DNA of 64,000 nt from Limnothrix sp. CACIAM 69d (GCA_001913845.2 MKGP02000063.1:142122-206121), one strand, 5' to 3'; counted from the stretch's first letter, positions 45,411 through 55,253 are shown. Translations and numbers: made by a program. The notes: a model not told the origin generated them from the letters alone.

Positions 45411-46943
45411 CTAACGTCGGGCCCCCAAGAACGAGGGTGTGAGGTTCAGGTTTTCGGGCCCCCAGGCGGGAAACCAATTGGCCAGCAGCCGTTGATAGAG
45501 CCAAGCGCCTCCCACTCGCATCACGATCGAGGGATGAAACAGGGCTTGGGGCGAGAGGATCATGTGCTGGATTTTCCAGACAATCTCATGGATGTCCTTG
45601 TGGGCATCGGTGAGATGCAAAACTCGCTCCAGATAAGCTTGCATCCAGCGTGTGGGGCGATCGGGCCGCGGCCCTTCGGTGGCAGGCCAACGCAGGTCTT
45701 CCCCGGTGGCCATCAACCAAGGCAACTGAATCACGCGGGCCAACTCTTGCCGGAACAGGTGGGTAAATTGTCCCCAATCTAGGCCCAGTTCCGATTGGGA
45801 CCGATCGAGACAATCACCCAAGGTCACTGCGCCGAGGGCAGCCCCAGTCATCCCCTGGCCATAGAGCGGGTTGAAGGTGCAAACCGCATCCCCCAACAGG
45901 GCCAGCCCGATCGGGAACGTGGTCAACTGTTCGTAATGTCGCCAGCGGTTGGCCGTGCCCCGATAGAGCTTGATGTCTGAAATCGGTTGCGCCGAGGCGA
46001 TCGCCCGCGCAATGGCCGGATCCCGCAAGCTACGGACAAAGGCCAAAAACCCTTCCTCATCGGCCGGCGGATAGTCGCCATTGGTTCCCGAAACCGTCAC
46101 CACCCAGCGGTTACCCTCCACCGGATAGAGCACCCCGGCGCGGGGTTGGTGGGGCGGCTTGGCCCACAGCAAAATCGATTTCCAGGTGTTTTCCGGATCC
46201 TGAGCCACCTGGGCCAAATAGTCGGCGGGCATTTGATACCAACGGCTGGCGTAACCCAACTTGGCATCGATCGTCACTTCCGGAACGGAGCCATAGCCCA
46301 ACTGTTGCAGCCAGCGGGGCATTTGGGAATTGCGCCCCATGGCATCCACCACCAATTGGGCCCCCAAGAGGGTTTCCGTGGCCAAGGTGCTCACCAGGTT
46401 TTGGGCAGAGTTCCCTTCCAGGCGCACCCCCGTGACCCGATCGCCCGCCACCACTAACCCTTGAACCGCGACCCCCGACATAAAGATCACGTTGGGAATT
46501 GCCTGTAACCGTCGCCGCACCAAGCTTTCCAGGAGCGATCGGCTGCTGGTGCGGGTCACCAAATCCGACGAAACCCTTGGATTCCAACTGCCGAGGCCCA
46601 TCATGGCGCAGTCTGCTGTCCAGTTAACCTCCACGGCTCCGGATGTGGCCAAGTCATTGGCGAATCCAGGAAAGAGCGATTCCAAAATCTGCTGTCCCCG
46701 AGCCAACAGCACATGCACATGGTCAGCCTGGGGCGTGCCAGGGCGACGATTGCACCAGGTTTCGTCCGGGGTTTCCGGTCGTTCCCAGGGGGTGGGCAGG
46801 GGGTCTCGTTCCAAAACCAAGACGGTTTGGAAGCGATCGGCCAAAACTCGGGCGGCCAACAGACCCGCCAAACTTCCGCCGAGGACAATGGCGCGATCGG
46901 GCTGCGAGTGGGTGGCCGCCGCCTGATCCATCACCGGATTCAT
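45411..46943 (-). CDS. FAD-dependent monooxygenase/oxidoreductase-like protein
   Basis: 510 residues from the ATG at 46943 (or 46931). The N-terminal FAD motif AIVLGGSLAGLLAARVLADRF and the late FAD/ribityl motif GLALLGDAVCTFNPLYGQGMTGAALGA are clear, so it belongs to the group A monooxygenase / geranylgeranyl reductase-like flavoproteins. No membrane helix. Substrate unknown; such proteins act on aromatic, polyketide or isoprenoid compounds. The frame stays open upstream to 48176, but that part is antisense to ppx and is not coding. It is divergent from ppx. Confidence 0.88.
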   Translation of the reverse strand: MNPVMDQAAATHSQPDRAIVLGGSLAGLLAARVLADRFQTVLVLERDPLPTPWERPETPDETWCNRRPGTPQADHVHVLLARGQQILESLFPGFANDLATSGAVEVNWTADCAMMGLGSWNPRVSSDLVTRTSSRSLLESLVRRRLQAIPNVIFMSGVAVQGLVVAGDRVTGVRLEGNSAQNLVSTLATETLLGAQLVVDAMGRNSQMPRWLQQLGYGSVPEVTIDAKLGYASRWYQMPADYLAQVAQDPENTWKSILLWAKPPHQPRAGVLYPVEGNRWVVTVSGTNGDYPPADEEGFLAFVRSLRDPAIARAIASAQPISDIKLYRGTANRWRHYEQLTTFPIGLALLGDAVCTFNPLYGQGMTGAALGAVTLGDCLDRSQSELGLDWGQFTHLFRQELARVIQLPWLMATGEDLRWPATEGPRPDRPTRWMQAYLERVLHLTDAHKDIHEIVWKIQHMILSPQALFHPSIVMRVGGAWLYQRLLANWFPAWGPENLNLTPSFLGARR

Positions 46944-47138
46944 CCACAATTGGCTATGGGCTGTAATCGATCGAAGAGTAGACAACAGCATCGGACGCAC
47001 TCGCAGGGTGTAAAGCAGCGTTGCAATACACTTCGCAAAATCAAGTGCCCAATCCGGAGTTTCTCTGCTGTTCAGCCAATCCACGAACTGGAATGCGCAT
47101 CTGATCAACTGCGGTATTAAAATCGGCCTAGACCCGCC

Positions 47139-48788
47139 ATGCAAACCATGCAAACCCTGTCTCCTTCGCCTGCCCCGCTCGCTTTTCGATCGAGCCGTCC
47201 CGTTGTGGCCGCCATCGACATCGGCACAAACTCCATTCACATGGCAATTGTGCAGGTGGATCCCAGTTTGCCCGCCTTCGACATCATTTCCCGCGAGAAA
47301 AGTACGGTGCGGTTGGGTGAGCGCGATCCCAAAACCGGTGATTTGACAGAGGTGGCCATGGATCGGGCGATCGCCGCCCTGCAACGGTGCTATGACCTGG
47401 CCCTGAGTTTGCAGGTGGATGAAGTGATTGCCGTGGCCACCAGTGCCGTGCGGGAAGCCCCCAACGGCCGGGACTTTTTGCGACGGGTGGCGCGGGATGT
47501 GGGCATGAAAGTGAATGCGATCGCCGGGCCCGAAGAAGCCCGCCGCATTTACCTGGGGGTGTTGTCGGCCATGGAATTGGATGGCAAGCCCCACGCCATC
47601 ATCGACATTGGCGGTGGCTCCACGGAGTTGATTTTGGGGGATGGGCGCGAACCCCTTTATCTCAGCAGCACCAAGGTGGGGGCCGTGCGGCTCACCACAG
47701 AATTTGTCCGCACCGACCCGATCACGGACATGGACTACGAGGCGCTGCGGGCCTATGCCCGGGGCATGTTGGAGCGGGCGGTGGAAGAGTTGCATGGGGA
47801 ACTGGTCAAACATCCCCTCGCGGATCAACTGACCCTGGTGGGCACGTCGGGCACGGCGGAATGCTTGGCGGCCATCCATGCGGCGGACACCACGGGCTAT
47901 GTTCCCTCCCCGTTGCAGGGCTGTGAGTTGCCGTTGGCGGCCCTGCGAGAATGGGTCGATCGACTGCGCCGCATGGACATTGAGGAGCGATCGACCCTGC
48001 CGGAAATGAGCGATCGGCGGGCGGAAATTATCCTGGCCGGAGCCGTGGTGTTGCAAGAGGCCATGGATCTGTTGGGGGTCGATCGACTGGTGGTGTGCGA
48101 GCGATCGCTCCGGGAAGGCGTAATCGTTGACTGGATGTTGCAGCACCAACTGATTGACGATCGCCTGCGGTTCCAAAGCTCCGTGCGCGAACGCAGCGTT
48201 CTGGCGTTGGCCAAAAAATATCAGGTGAACCTACCTTCCGCCGAGCATGTGGCTGCCATGGCTCTCACGCTGTTTGACCAAACCCAAGGTCTCTTGCACA
48301 ACTGGGATGACAATAGCCGCGAGCTGCTGTGGGCCGCCGCCATCCTGCACCAATGTGGTCATCACGTGGGCCACGATGCTCACCACAAACATGCCTATTA
48401 CCTGATCCGCCACGGGCAACTGCTGGGCTACACGGAAACGGAAATTGAAGTGATTGCCAACCTGGCCCGCTACCACCGCAAGAGCGCTCCCAAAAAACGC
48501 CACGAGGGCTATCAGGCCCTGGCCGGCAAGCGCTATCGGCAAATGGTGGACGAGCTGAGCGCCATTTTGCGCCTGGCCGCAGCTCTCGATCGCCGTCAAA
48601 TTCAAGCGGTGCGCCGGGTGCAATGCCAGTTTCGGCCCCCCAGTCGCGAATTTCGATTGCTGTTGGAACCGGCCGATCGCCACGATGACTGCGCGATCGA
48701 GCGGTGGAGCCTGGACTGTGAATGTCCGATCTTCGAGACCCAATTCAGTGTGGATCTGGTGACGATCATGGAACCCAGCGGTTGCTAG
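47139..48788 (+). CDS. ppx: Exopolyphosphatase / Ppx-GppA phosphatase
   Basis: 549 residues. The ASKHA-fold N-terminal half shows VVAAIDIGTNSIHMAIVQV, AVATSAVREAPNGRDFLRRV, EEARRIYLGVL and the nucleotide/phosphate loop IIDIGGGSTELIL. The C-terminal half is the helical HD-like domain (HHVGHDAHHKHAYYLIRH). It cuts phosphate from the ends of polyphosphate, and the family can also hydrolyse pppGpp. Polyphosphate release fits with the phosphate importer nearby, though they are not co-transcribed. Alternative ATG at 47148. Confidence 0.95.
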   Translation: MQTMQTLSPSPAPLAFRSSRPVVAAIDIGTNSIHMAIVQVDPSLPAFDIISREKSTVRLGERDPKTGDLTEVAMDRAIAALQRCYDLALSLQVDEVIAVATSAVREAPNGRDFLRRVARDVGMKVNAIAGPEEARRIYLGVLSAMELDGKPHAIIDIGGGSTELILGDGREPLYLSSTKVGAVRLTTEFVRTDPITDMDYEALRAYARGMLERAVEELHGELVKHPLADQLTLVGTSGTAECLAAIHAADTTGYVPSPLQGCELPLAALREWVDRLRRMDIEERSTLPEMSDRRAEIILAGAVVLQEAMDLLGVDRLVVCERSLREGVIVDWMLQHQLIDDRLRFQSSVRERSVLALAKKYQVNLPSAEHVAAMALTLFDQTQGLLHNWDDNSRELLWAAAILHQCGHHVGHDAHHKHAYYLIRHGQLLGYTETEIEVIANLARYHRKSAPKKRHEGYQALAGKRYRQMVDELSAILRLAAALDRRQIQAVRRVQCQFRPPSREFRLLLEPADRHDDCAIERWSLDCECPIFETQFSVDLVTIMEPSGC

Positions 48789-48845
48789 TCTTGGGGCCGC
48801 CGCCACTTATCCAACTGACCAACCGAAAAAACCAACAATAAAACC

Positions 48846-49589
48846 CTAAAACGCAAAGCCTTCGGGATCCGGCAACGGCGGCCCCAAATCATCCTCACCA
48901 TCCACCGGGGCATTATTCTCGCCGGCCCCCTCGCCACTGGCCAGCATCGTTTCCTCCGCCGCCAACTTCTCCGCCAGCGGCACAGATAACGCATCCTTGT
49001 AGCGCAAGCTGGAATCCGTTTCCTCGGGAATCGGCATGGCTTGGAGCTGGGCGATCAAATCGGCCGGGGCCGAGTTCACCGTTTGGGAGCTGTAGCAGAT
49101 AAAGAAATCAAACGAAAAGCCCCCCAACCGCAGTCGATCGCCATCCCGCAACCGATGGCGACCCCGCACCAGCCGACCGTTAATGAAAGAGCCGTTGGTG
49201 CTGCCCAAATCCACCAAATAAAAACCCCGGCGCGGAATGTATTGAATCACCGCATGACGACGGGAGAGGCGCTGATCGGGAATCGGCAATGCTGCTTGGG
49301 GATCGCGCCCCATCATCCAAATCATTTGGTATTGCAGCAGGGATTGGCTCTTGCCGTTAATCAGGTTGGAAATCAGATAGGCCTGCTGACCGCGCACAAT
49401 GCCCTGGACATAACGGCTGCTGCGGAGGTGTTCACCCACCTGTTGCTGATCCGCATCCAACAGCTCATCAAAAAAGTCGCGATGGTTGTTGTAAAGCTTT
49501 AGAAATAGCTCATAGGCTTGCTCTCGATGCTCGTCAGCATCGATCGGGGGGCGATCGGGAGTGCGAGGATCGACAGCGCGGGGGTTCAT
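48846..49589 (-). CDS. FHA domain protein
   Basis: 247 residues. A helical N-terminal part (~20-85) is followed by a forkhead-associated domain (~90-165) with the phospho-threonine pattern MGRDPQAALPIPDQRLSRRHAVI and LVDLGSTNGSFINGRLV. FHA domains bind phosphothreonine, so this is a reader in Ser/Thr kinase signalling. The acidic tail (EETDSSL ... EDDLGPP) is flexible. It is convergent with ppx. No kinase gene is adjacent. Confidence 0.93.
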   Translation of the reverse strand: MNPRAVDPRTPDRPPIDADEHREQAYELFLKLYNNHRDFFDELLDADQQQVGEHLRSSRYVQGIVRGQQAYLISNLINGKSQSLLQYQMIWMMGRDPQAALPIPDQRLSRRHAVIQYIPRRGFYLVDLGSTNGSFINGRLVRGRHRLRDGDRLRLGGFSFDFFICYSSQTVNSAPADLIAQLQAMPIPEETDSSLRYKDALSVPLAEKLAAEETMLASGEGAGENNAPVDGEDDLGPPLPDPEGFAF

Positions 49590-49891
49590 AGGGGCAGGAT
49601 GTTAAAACGCAATCAACCGCGAAGAGCAGAGGTTGAGGTAGACACTTGACACCCTCCTCAGCTTAGGGGCATGAGGATTCCAACGATACACACAACCACC
49701 CCTGAGTTGCCACCTGCACCTTGAGTGACCCGAGTAATTACTGAGTGATTACTGGGCGATCGCGCAGGTTGGCCACCGGTCTTGATGGCGCGCTGGGGGA
49801 AATTGGACTCATCCATTGTGCAACGTTTGCATGATGCAACGTTTGCAACGTCCCAGCGTGCGGGCCACCAAGCGCGGTTTGCTGTTTCACC
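49590..49891. repeat. Spacer with near-palindromic 12-bp direct repeats
   Basis: About 300 bases between the FHA gene and the DUF1815 gene. GCAACGTTTGCA occurs twice, at 49820-49831 and 49836-49847, each nearly self-complementary. CACTTGACACCCTCCTCAGC near 49645 resembles end sequences of IS200/IS605-type elements in cyanobacteria, but no transposase remnant was seen. Confidence 0.45.
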
Positions 49892-50284
49892 TTAGCCCAC
49901 CAACATTTGGGTTGAAGCGTTTGGAGCCGTTGTGCCCATGACGGGGGATTGGGGAACGGAACGATCGGCCAATGGGGAATTTTCAGAAACCTTCAGCAGC
50001 TTGGCCAATTCTTGGAGCTGCCCGATCGCCTCAGCCCCTTCAATTTTCATGAGTTCGCGATCGTCGCGCATCTCCGTCCAGGTAATTCCATAGTCGGACA
50101 CCAAGAACCGGATCAGGTGATTATCGCCAAGACTAACCATAAACGATGCGCTGTTCATGCGATCGCCACAGGTATAGCACGAGGCCAAGTAGCCCCGGCG
50201 TTCTAGAACATTAGCCAAAGCCTGCAGGCTCATGACGAGATCCCTAACAAACTGGCGATGTTGCTCGGCAAGTCTGAGAAACAC
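49892..50284 (-). CDS. DUF1815 protein
   Basis: 130 residues from a GTG at 50284, preceded by GAGG at good spacing. The DUF1815 core is visible across residues 1-100: RLAEQHRQFVRDLVMSLQAL, LASCYTCGDRMNSASFMVSL, FLVSDYGITWTEMRDDRELMK. This is a cyanobacteria-only family of unknown function, linked in some species to nitrogen or heterocyst biology. The last ~30 residues are a low-complexity tail not shared by the family. Confidence 0.87.
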   Translation of the reverse strand: MFLRLAEQHRQFVRDLVMSLQALANVLERRGYLASCYTCGDRMNSASFMVSLGDNHLIRFLVSDYGITWTEMRDDRELMKIEGAEAIGQLQELAKLLKVSENSPLADRSVPQSPVMGTTAPNASTQMLVG

Positions 50285-51101
50285 GGCTTACCCTCGATCT
50301 TCTGGTTTCATTGTAGAGGCTGATTACGATTTTTATAGTCTCTTAAGAATTTCAGCAAGCAATCAACGGATTGATTGGTTTCGCTGATTCGATTGATGTG
50401 ATGGTTGGGGCGATCGCCCAGGGCTGCCCCTTAACAATGGAAGACGACAAAGGCCCTAGTCTGCCCAATGCTGGGCTTGGGATGGTTATCCCTAGTGCAA
50501 GGGCGGCACCGGTGACCTGTAAACTGCTGGCAAGATCCCACTAATCTGTGTCACCAGTCCGTATGAAAGAACACAGTGCTTCGAGTGGTTTCGGGATCAA
50601 ACTTTGGCCAGCATTGAGCAGATTTTCCTGAAAAATCACTGAAGAAACGCTCATCAATTCTCAAGGATCCTGAAACTTGGGCCCTTAGAAATTGTCCCTG
50701 AAAACCCTGATCCAAACTTTTGTCTATGTCGTTCGGATTGTTACATTGACCACCCCCGGGGAATGGATGATGGGGATGGCAGGTCAGGGGATGAATGGCA
50801 GTGGATGCGGAACTGCCCGGGAGTTTCTTCGCAACGGATTGGCGTGGATCTTGGCGCGGATGTTTTGAGCCAAGGAAGTGCTCAAAGTCCGACATGATGG
50901 GGACTATTGCGATCTTCCCATGGTTTGATTCGGATCCGGGGGGATAGGAACAACCGTTGAGAATTCTTAGGATTCGATCACAACAGGTCACAGGGGGTCG
51001 GCTGCCCAATGGAGCAGAGCAGACGTTTCCCAAAGATTTCCCAAGGGTATCAATAATGGCGCAATGATGGCGCGATTATTGGGCGATCGCCCCCACTGAT
51101 T
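50285..51101. other. Long spacer without recognised gene
   Basis: About 820 bases. The left part holds the DUF1815 promoter region. The rest is a mix of HIP1 sites and short purine-rich stretches (near 50760-50815). A 160-codon minus-strand frame (50551-51033) has no protein character. No tRNA arms or terminator seen. A small RNA cannot be excluded. Confidence 0.4.
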
Positions 51102-51317
51102 TTAGTTAACCTGCCACCAGCCAAAGGCCGGCCCCACAAATCGAATGGTGAGCCAAGCGGCCAACAGCGTACCGATCCCAATCCAAGCCCCGCGACTGGT
51201 GATCTTCACGAACCGATCGGCTTGCTGTTTGGTAATTGGCACGTTGGGCAAAATCGTTTCTTGAGCCTTGCCGTAGTCGTCCCCAAGGAGGGATTTGCGG
51301 CGTTTGGATTCACCCAT
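51102..51317 (-). CDS. DUF2839 protein
   Basis: 71 residues, matching the family end to end: MGESKRRKSLLGDDYGK at the start, ITKQQADRFVKITSRGAWIG, and one membrane helix ending AFGWWQVN. DUF2839 is a cyanobacteria-specific small thylakoid or plasma membrane protein of unknown role. GGAG precedes the ATG. Confidence 0.92.
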   Translation of the reverse strand: MGESKRRKSLLGDDYGKAQETILPNVPITKQQADRFVKITSRGAWIGIGTLLAAWLTIRFVGPAFGWWQVN

Positions 51318-51532
51318 TGTTCATCTCCACCCAGTTTTTTTGTAGATAAAGGATATCTGTTAATTAACCCTGAAACGATCGCGAAATGGTGGGGCTGGCA
51401 GTTCGATGGGGGAGCAGAGCGATCAAAAATTCGCCCGATCGCCCCCGAGAGAAATGAGCCTGGACGAACATTTCGCAAGAATTCTTCAACTTTGGATTCA
51501 GATTTCTAGCCCGTCAGCGTTGCCCTGGAAAC

Positions 51533-53110
51533 TTAAAGCCAACGGGGTTCGAGGTCGTTTATCCGCTCCACGGGATCCAAGGCCGCCAGCACCTGGGAGC
51601 CATAGCTGCGGCGCACCACCCGGGTGTCCAGCAGGGCCAACAGCGGGGGCGCATTGGGATCAGGGGTCGATCGCTCCCGCAACGGCGCGATCGACCGCTG
51701 CAAATCGCTGAGGGCCGAGGGCAACAGATACCAGCGAAACCAGTCCCGACGCTGGCGCTTGTAGGCGCTGACCCGGGCGGCCACCAGGGGATCCTCGAGG
51801 GAGGGAATGGGCAAGGCCGCAATCACCAGCAGGTGAGGAGCGGGCAGCCGATCGCTGTGGTTGCGCCAAAAGTCCCACCCGGTGACCAAAATGCCGTTGT
51901 CATCAGGAGCGGTGCGTTCCAGTTGCACGCGGGATCCAAATTCCGCCGCCAATTGAGCCGCCAGCCGGCCCTTGAGGGGCACATCCCCCACCAACACCAC
52001 GGTGAAGCCGGTGGGCCCCTGCCAAGCCAGCAGGGCATAGAGCTGCTGAATGAGAGCGGCCTGAAATTGCGGGGTGTTGGGGAGGGGCAACTGCTCGGGT
52101 AAATAGAAGCCGATCGCCTCTTGATGTCGATCGGGCGTGAATTTCAAGCAGGTCAGCCGCTGCTCATCGCCGTTGTCTAGCCCCAACCGCGCTTGATATA
52201 AGGGAGCTTCCACTTCCAAATCCAGGAAGCTGCCAATCAGGGCAATCGGCTGGGCTTGCCAGAGGGGGCGCAAAATTTCGGCCACATCGATCGGTTGGCA
52301 TTGCAGGTGAAATTGCCCCGTTTGGCGATCGGGCTGGGCCAGGATCGGCCATTGCTGGTCTCCGGCCCGGTGCAGCAGCGTTCGCCACAGGGGCGGCAGT
52401 TGGGCCGCCAATAATCGCAAGGTTTGCAGCAAGGCTGCCGCTTCCGGTTCATCCAACAGCCAAGCACCGTAGGGATTGGGGGGATGTTGCAGCAGTCCAT
52501 GGGCGATCGCCACTTCCAGGTCATGGATCACCTGGGCGCGATCGGGACAGGCCAAACGCCACCGATGCCAATCGGCCGGGCTAATGGCCAATCGCAGGGT
52601 TTCTTGCGTCCAGCGCTCCAGATCATCGGCCCCATCAATCAGGGTGGGCAGGCCGGCCAAGCGCGATCGCTGGCCCGACAGTTCCAGGCGATCGGCCAGC
52701 CATTGGGTGGGGGACAAAATCCAAAGACCCGGTTGATCGGCCCGCAAGGTGGCCGCCAAGGCCTGCGCGGCTTCCGGGGGCTGATCCACCAGGCAATGCA
52801 CCGGAGGCAAGGGGCGATCGCTCTGGGCCAGCCACAGCCGCAACCGAGCCAAGTCCACCTCTAAAAGCCGCTGTTGCACCGCCGGGGGAACCACCAACAC
52901 CACCGCCTGCTCGCAGAGCAGGGCCGGAGCCAGATAACTGAGGCGATGGCGGCCAGCGGCCACGGCCGTGCCCCCTTGGATCAGGGAACTGCGGCCCGAT
53001 CGCAAGACCCGCGCCACCAACCGCGCCAAGGTTAGGTGATGCAGCCAGGGGCGATCGCCACAGGCCCGCAAAAACGCGCGTAACTGTTGGTGGACTTCAA
53101 CTTCCAGCAT
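51533..53110 (-). CDS. DinG-like helicase-family protein without a visible Walker A
   Basis: 525 residues from the ATG at 53110 (MLEVEVHQQLRAFLRACGD), supported by GGAG at seven bases. Cyanobacterial homologues are annotated as DinG/Rad3-type helicases. The region where Walker A belongs reads SSLIQGGTAVAAGRHRLSYL with no GKS/GKT. A DE-x motif (LLDEPEAAAL) and the C-terminal helicase-like part (FTVVLVGDVPLKGRLAAQLAAEFGSRV, GILVTGWDFWRNHSDRLPAPHLLVIAALPIPS) remain. It may be an enzymatically dead DNA-binding relative. Followed by DUF2839 on the same strand, 215 bases away. Confidence 0.75.
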   Translation of the reverse strand: MLEVEVHQQLRAFLRACGDRPWLHHLTLARLVARVLRSGRSSLIQGGTAVAAGRHRLSYLAPALLCEQAVVLVVPPAVQQRLLEVDLARLRLWLAQSDRPLPPVHCLVDQPPEAAQALAATLRADQPGLWILSPTQWLADRLELSGQRSRLAGLPTLIDGADDLERWTQETLRLAISPADWHRWRLACPDRAQVIHDLEVAIAHGLLQHPPNPYGAWLLDEPEAAALLQTLRLLAAQLPPLWRTLLHRAGDQQWPILAQPDRQTGQFHLQCQPIDVAEILRPLWQAQPIALIGSFLDLEVEAPLYQARLGLDNGDEQRLTCLKFTPDRHQEAIGFYLPEQLPLPNTPQFQAALIQQLYALLAWQGPTGFTVVLVGDVPLKGRLAAQLAAEFGSRVQLERTAPDDNGILVTGWDFWRNHSDRLPAPHLLVIAALPIPSLEDPLVAARVSAYKRQRRDWFRWYLLPSALSDLQRSIAPLRERSTPDPNAPPLLALLDTRVVRRSYGSQVLAALDPVERINDLEPRWL

Positions 53111-53209
53111 TCTCAGCTCCCACGACCCAGGGCGGGCATCTTCACCCCCCAAGGGTGCAACTAGGGGGTTAATCAACAGAATTTGACTGAGCTAGGCCAA
53201 CGAAGGCGA

Positions 53210-53237
53210 CAAAAATGGGGCGATCGAACCGCCCCAT
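53210..53237 (-). terminator. Rho-independent terminator after psb27
   Basis: ATGGGGCG (53215-53222) pairs with CGCCCCAT (53230-53237) around a seven-base loop; on the minus strand the stem is followed by TTTTTGTCG. It lies about 30 bases after the psb27 stop. Confidence 0.85.
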
Positions 53238-53267
53238 GCTCAGTGTATTGAGTGTATCGAAACTTTC

Positions 53268-53672
53268 CTAAGCGCCTCGATTCAGGGCCGCTTCCACTTG
53301 CCGGAACTCAGTTTCCAAGCGCTTTTGCAACTTTTCAGGCACGGGGCGGTTGGGATAGGCCGAATAGTGGGCAGCCAGTGAATTCAAGGCCGTGCGCATG
53401 GTGGTGTAGGAATTTAGCCCAGCCACACGGGTATCCCGGCGGTAGTGGGAAGCATAGGAATTGATTTTGGCGCGGGCATCGGCTTGGGCTGCTCGTTTTG
53501 CGGGATCGCTATCGGCCAGGGTGATGGCGTTCCGCAGGCTGCCGACCAAGGCGAGGGTATCAGCTTGGTAGTTGCCGCTGATGCCATTAGCCGAGTCACC
53601 CGCCGCACAGCCCGTCAGGCCGATCGACACCACCATCACCAGCGCCAGTAGCCCAGAGAGAAATCGCTTCAT
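53268..53672 (-). CDS. psb27: Photosystem II assembly lipoprotein Psb27
   Basis: 134 residues. Lipoprotein signal with lipobox LTGC (cysteine at 22), then the four-helix Psb27 body: YQADTLALVGSLRNAITLAD, RAAQADARAKINSYASHYRRD, LNSYTTMRTALNSLAAHYSAYP and the last helix KLQKRLETEFRQVEAALNRGA. Psb27 binds CP43 in the thylakoid lumen during photosystem II assembly and repair. It is a single-gene unit. Confidence 0.96.
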   Translation of the reverse strand: MKRFLSGLLALVMVVSIGLTGCAAGDSANGISGNYQADTLALVGSLRNAITLADSDPAKRAAQADARAKINSYASHYRRDTRVAGLNSYTTMRTALNSLAAHYSAYPNRPVPEKLQKRLETEFRQVEAALNRGA

Positions 53673-54022
53673 AAAACGTTAAAAACCTGCTAGTGCTTTT
53701 AATGCCAAGACTTTGAGCCACGGGCTGAATCGATGGTAGCCATTGCCACAGACCGAGCGCTTGACAAACTAAGCCCTATCCTACCGTGCTGGATGGCCAG
53801 CCCGATCGCCCCATCGAGGCGATCGCCCCGGAGGGTCAAGGGTGGGCAGCGAATCAACCGTGTACAATTTGGAGTCACCCGTGGCCTGTTTTCCGCCACT
53901 CGGGAAGGGCATCGGCCGTCCTGTGCTGATGACCGACTCCGAATATGGATCTGGCGAAATGGATCTGGTGGTGGATGGGGCCGTTGGGAATTCTTTGGGT
54001 TTCTTTGTTGGAGGAGTCAGCC
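53673..54022. other. Divergent psb27 / bioB region
   Basis: About 350 bases that should hold the promoters of both genes. Plus-strand frames here continue into bioB (opening at 53945) but lack ribosome sites. No biotin-repressor (BirA) or BioR-type dyad was recognised. Confidence 0.35.
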
Positions 54023-55138
54023 GTGGTTCAAGCGCTTCCGTCTTCGGTTCGATCGGCCACCCCTTGGCAGCCGTCTGCTGCGTCTGAGGGTCTCACGGGT
54101 GCGGCGCTCGGCCAGTGGTTAGATCAATTAGCCGATCGAGTCATTGCCGGTGAGGCGATCGAGCGAGCCACGGCCCTGATCCTGACCCAAATTGATGATC
54201 AGGCAGATATTTTGGCCCTTTGCGCCGCCGCCGATCGCGTGCGCCAAGCCCGTTGCGGCAACGTGGTTGACCTGTGCAGCATCGGCAACGTGAAATCCGG
54301 CTCCTGCTCGGAAAACTGCTCCTTCTGTGCCCAGTCGGCTCACCACCCCGGTCAGGATTCCCCGATCTATGGTTTGCGGACTCCCGAGGAAATTTTGGCC
54401 CAAGCCAAGGCCGCCGAAGCCGCCGGAGCCAAGCGCTTTTGTCTGGTGAGCCAAGGGCGCGGCCCCAAGTACGGTGGTCGCCAGGAAAGCGAATTTGAAC
54501 AAATTCTGGAAACGGTGCGGCAAATTATTGCCGAAACCAACATCAAGCCCTGCTGCGCCTTGGGCGAAGTGAACGCGGATCAGGCCCAAGCTCTCAAGGA
54601 AGCGGGCGTGACGCGCTATAACCACAACCTGGAAGCGTCGGAGGCCTTTTTCCCGAACGTGGCCACCACCCATAGCTGGCAAGACCGCGTTGCCACCATC
54701 AAAACCCTGAAAGCGGCGGGCATCCAAGCCTGCACTGGGGGCATTTTGGGCATGGGCGAAACCTGGGCAGACCGGGTGGATTTGGCCCTGGCGCTGCGGG
54801 ATTTGGAGGTGGAATCAATTCCGCTGAACCTGTTGAACCCCCGGGCTGGCACGCCCATGGGCGATCGCCCCAAGCTGGATCCCTACGAAGCGGCCAAGGC
54901 GATCGCCATTTTCCGGATGATTTTGCCCGATCGGATCCTGCGTTATGCGGGCGGCCGAGAAGTGGTGATGGGTGAGCTGCAAGCCCTGGGCCTGAAAGCA
55001 GGATTGAACGCCATGCTGATTGGCCATTACCTGACCACCATGGGGCAACCGCCCGAGAAGGATCATGAAATGTTGGCGGAATTGGGCCTGGTGGGTGGCG
55101 AAGCGCCCGTCGTCGGCGCAACGGCCGCAACGATTTAA
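54023..55138 (+). CDS. bioB: Biotin synthase
   Basis: 371 residues from the GTG at 54023, chosen because GGAGGAG stands seven bases upstream; the frame opens at an ATG at 53945 with a Trp-rich, unconserved lead. BioB is a radical-SAM enzyme that inserts sulfur into dethiobiotin. The 4Fe-4S motif C95-x3-C99-x2-C102 (CSENCSFC), the later YNHNLEAS, and the second cluster arginine region (PDRILRYAGGRE) are present. bioY follows 115 bases downstream, so synthesis and uptake of biotin are linked here. Confidence 0.95.
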   Translation: MVQALPSSVRSATPWQPSAASEGLTGAALGQWLDQLADRVIAGEAIERATALILTQIDDQADILALCAAADRVRQARCGNVVDLCSIGNVKSGSCSENCSFCAQSAHHPGQDSPIYGLRTPEEILAQAKAAEAAGAKRFCLVSQGRGPKYGGRQESEFEQILETVRQIIAETNIKPCCALGEVNADQAQALKEAGVTRYNHNLEASEAFFPNVATTHSWQDRVATIKTLKAAGIQACTGGILGMGETWADRVDLALALRDLEVESIPLNLLNPRAGTPMGDRPKLDPYEAAKAIAIFRMILPDRILRYAGGREVVMGELQALGLKAGLNAMLIGHYLTTMGQPPEKDHEMLAELGLVGGEAPVVGATAATI

Positions 55139-55253
55139 GTGATTCAAATGAACGATCGGGTTAAGTGAACGATCAGGCGTGCGATCGCTCGGGGGGTGAC
55201 CCCGGCGGTTGCGCTCCCTTGGGCATTCATGGGGCGTTAATGGGGCGATCGTC

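Noticed and set aside
46944..48176. Long minus-strand frame continuing the FAD protein upstream to 921 residues
   Set aside because: It runs antisense to the conserved ppx gene, and the FAD motif that starts such proteins lies only after 46943.
49640..49690. Possible end of an IS200/IS605-type element
   Set aside because: Only about 20 similar bases; no transposase or TnpB remnant nearby.
50551..51033. 160-codon minus-strand frame in a spacer
   Set aside because: No ribosome site, odd composition, no recognisable family.
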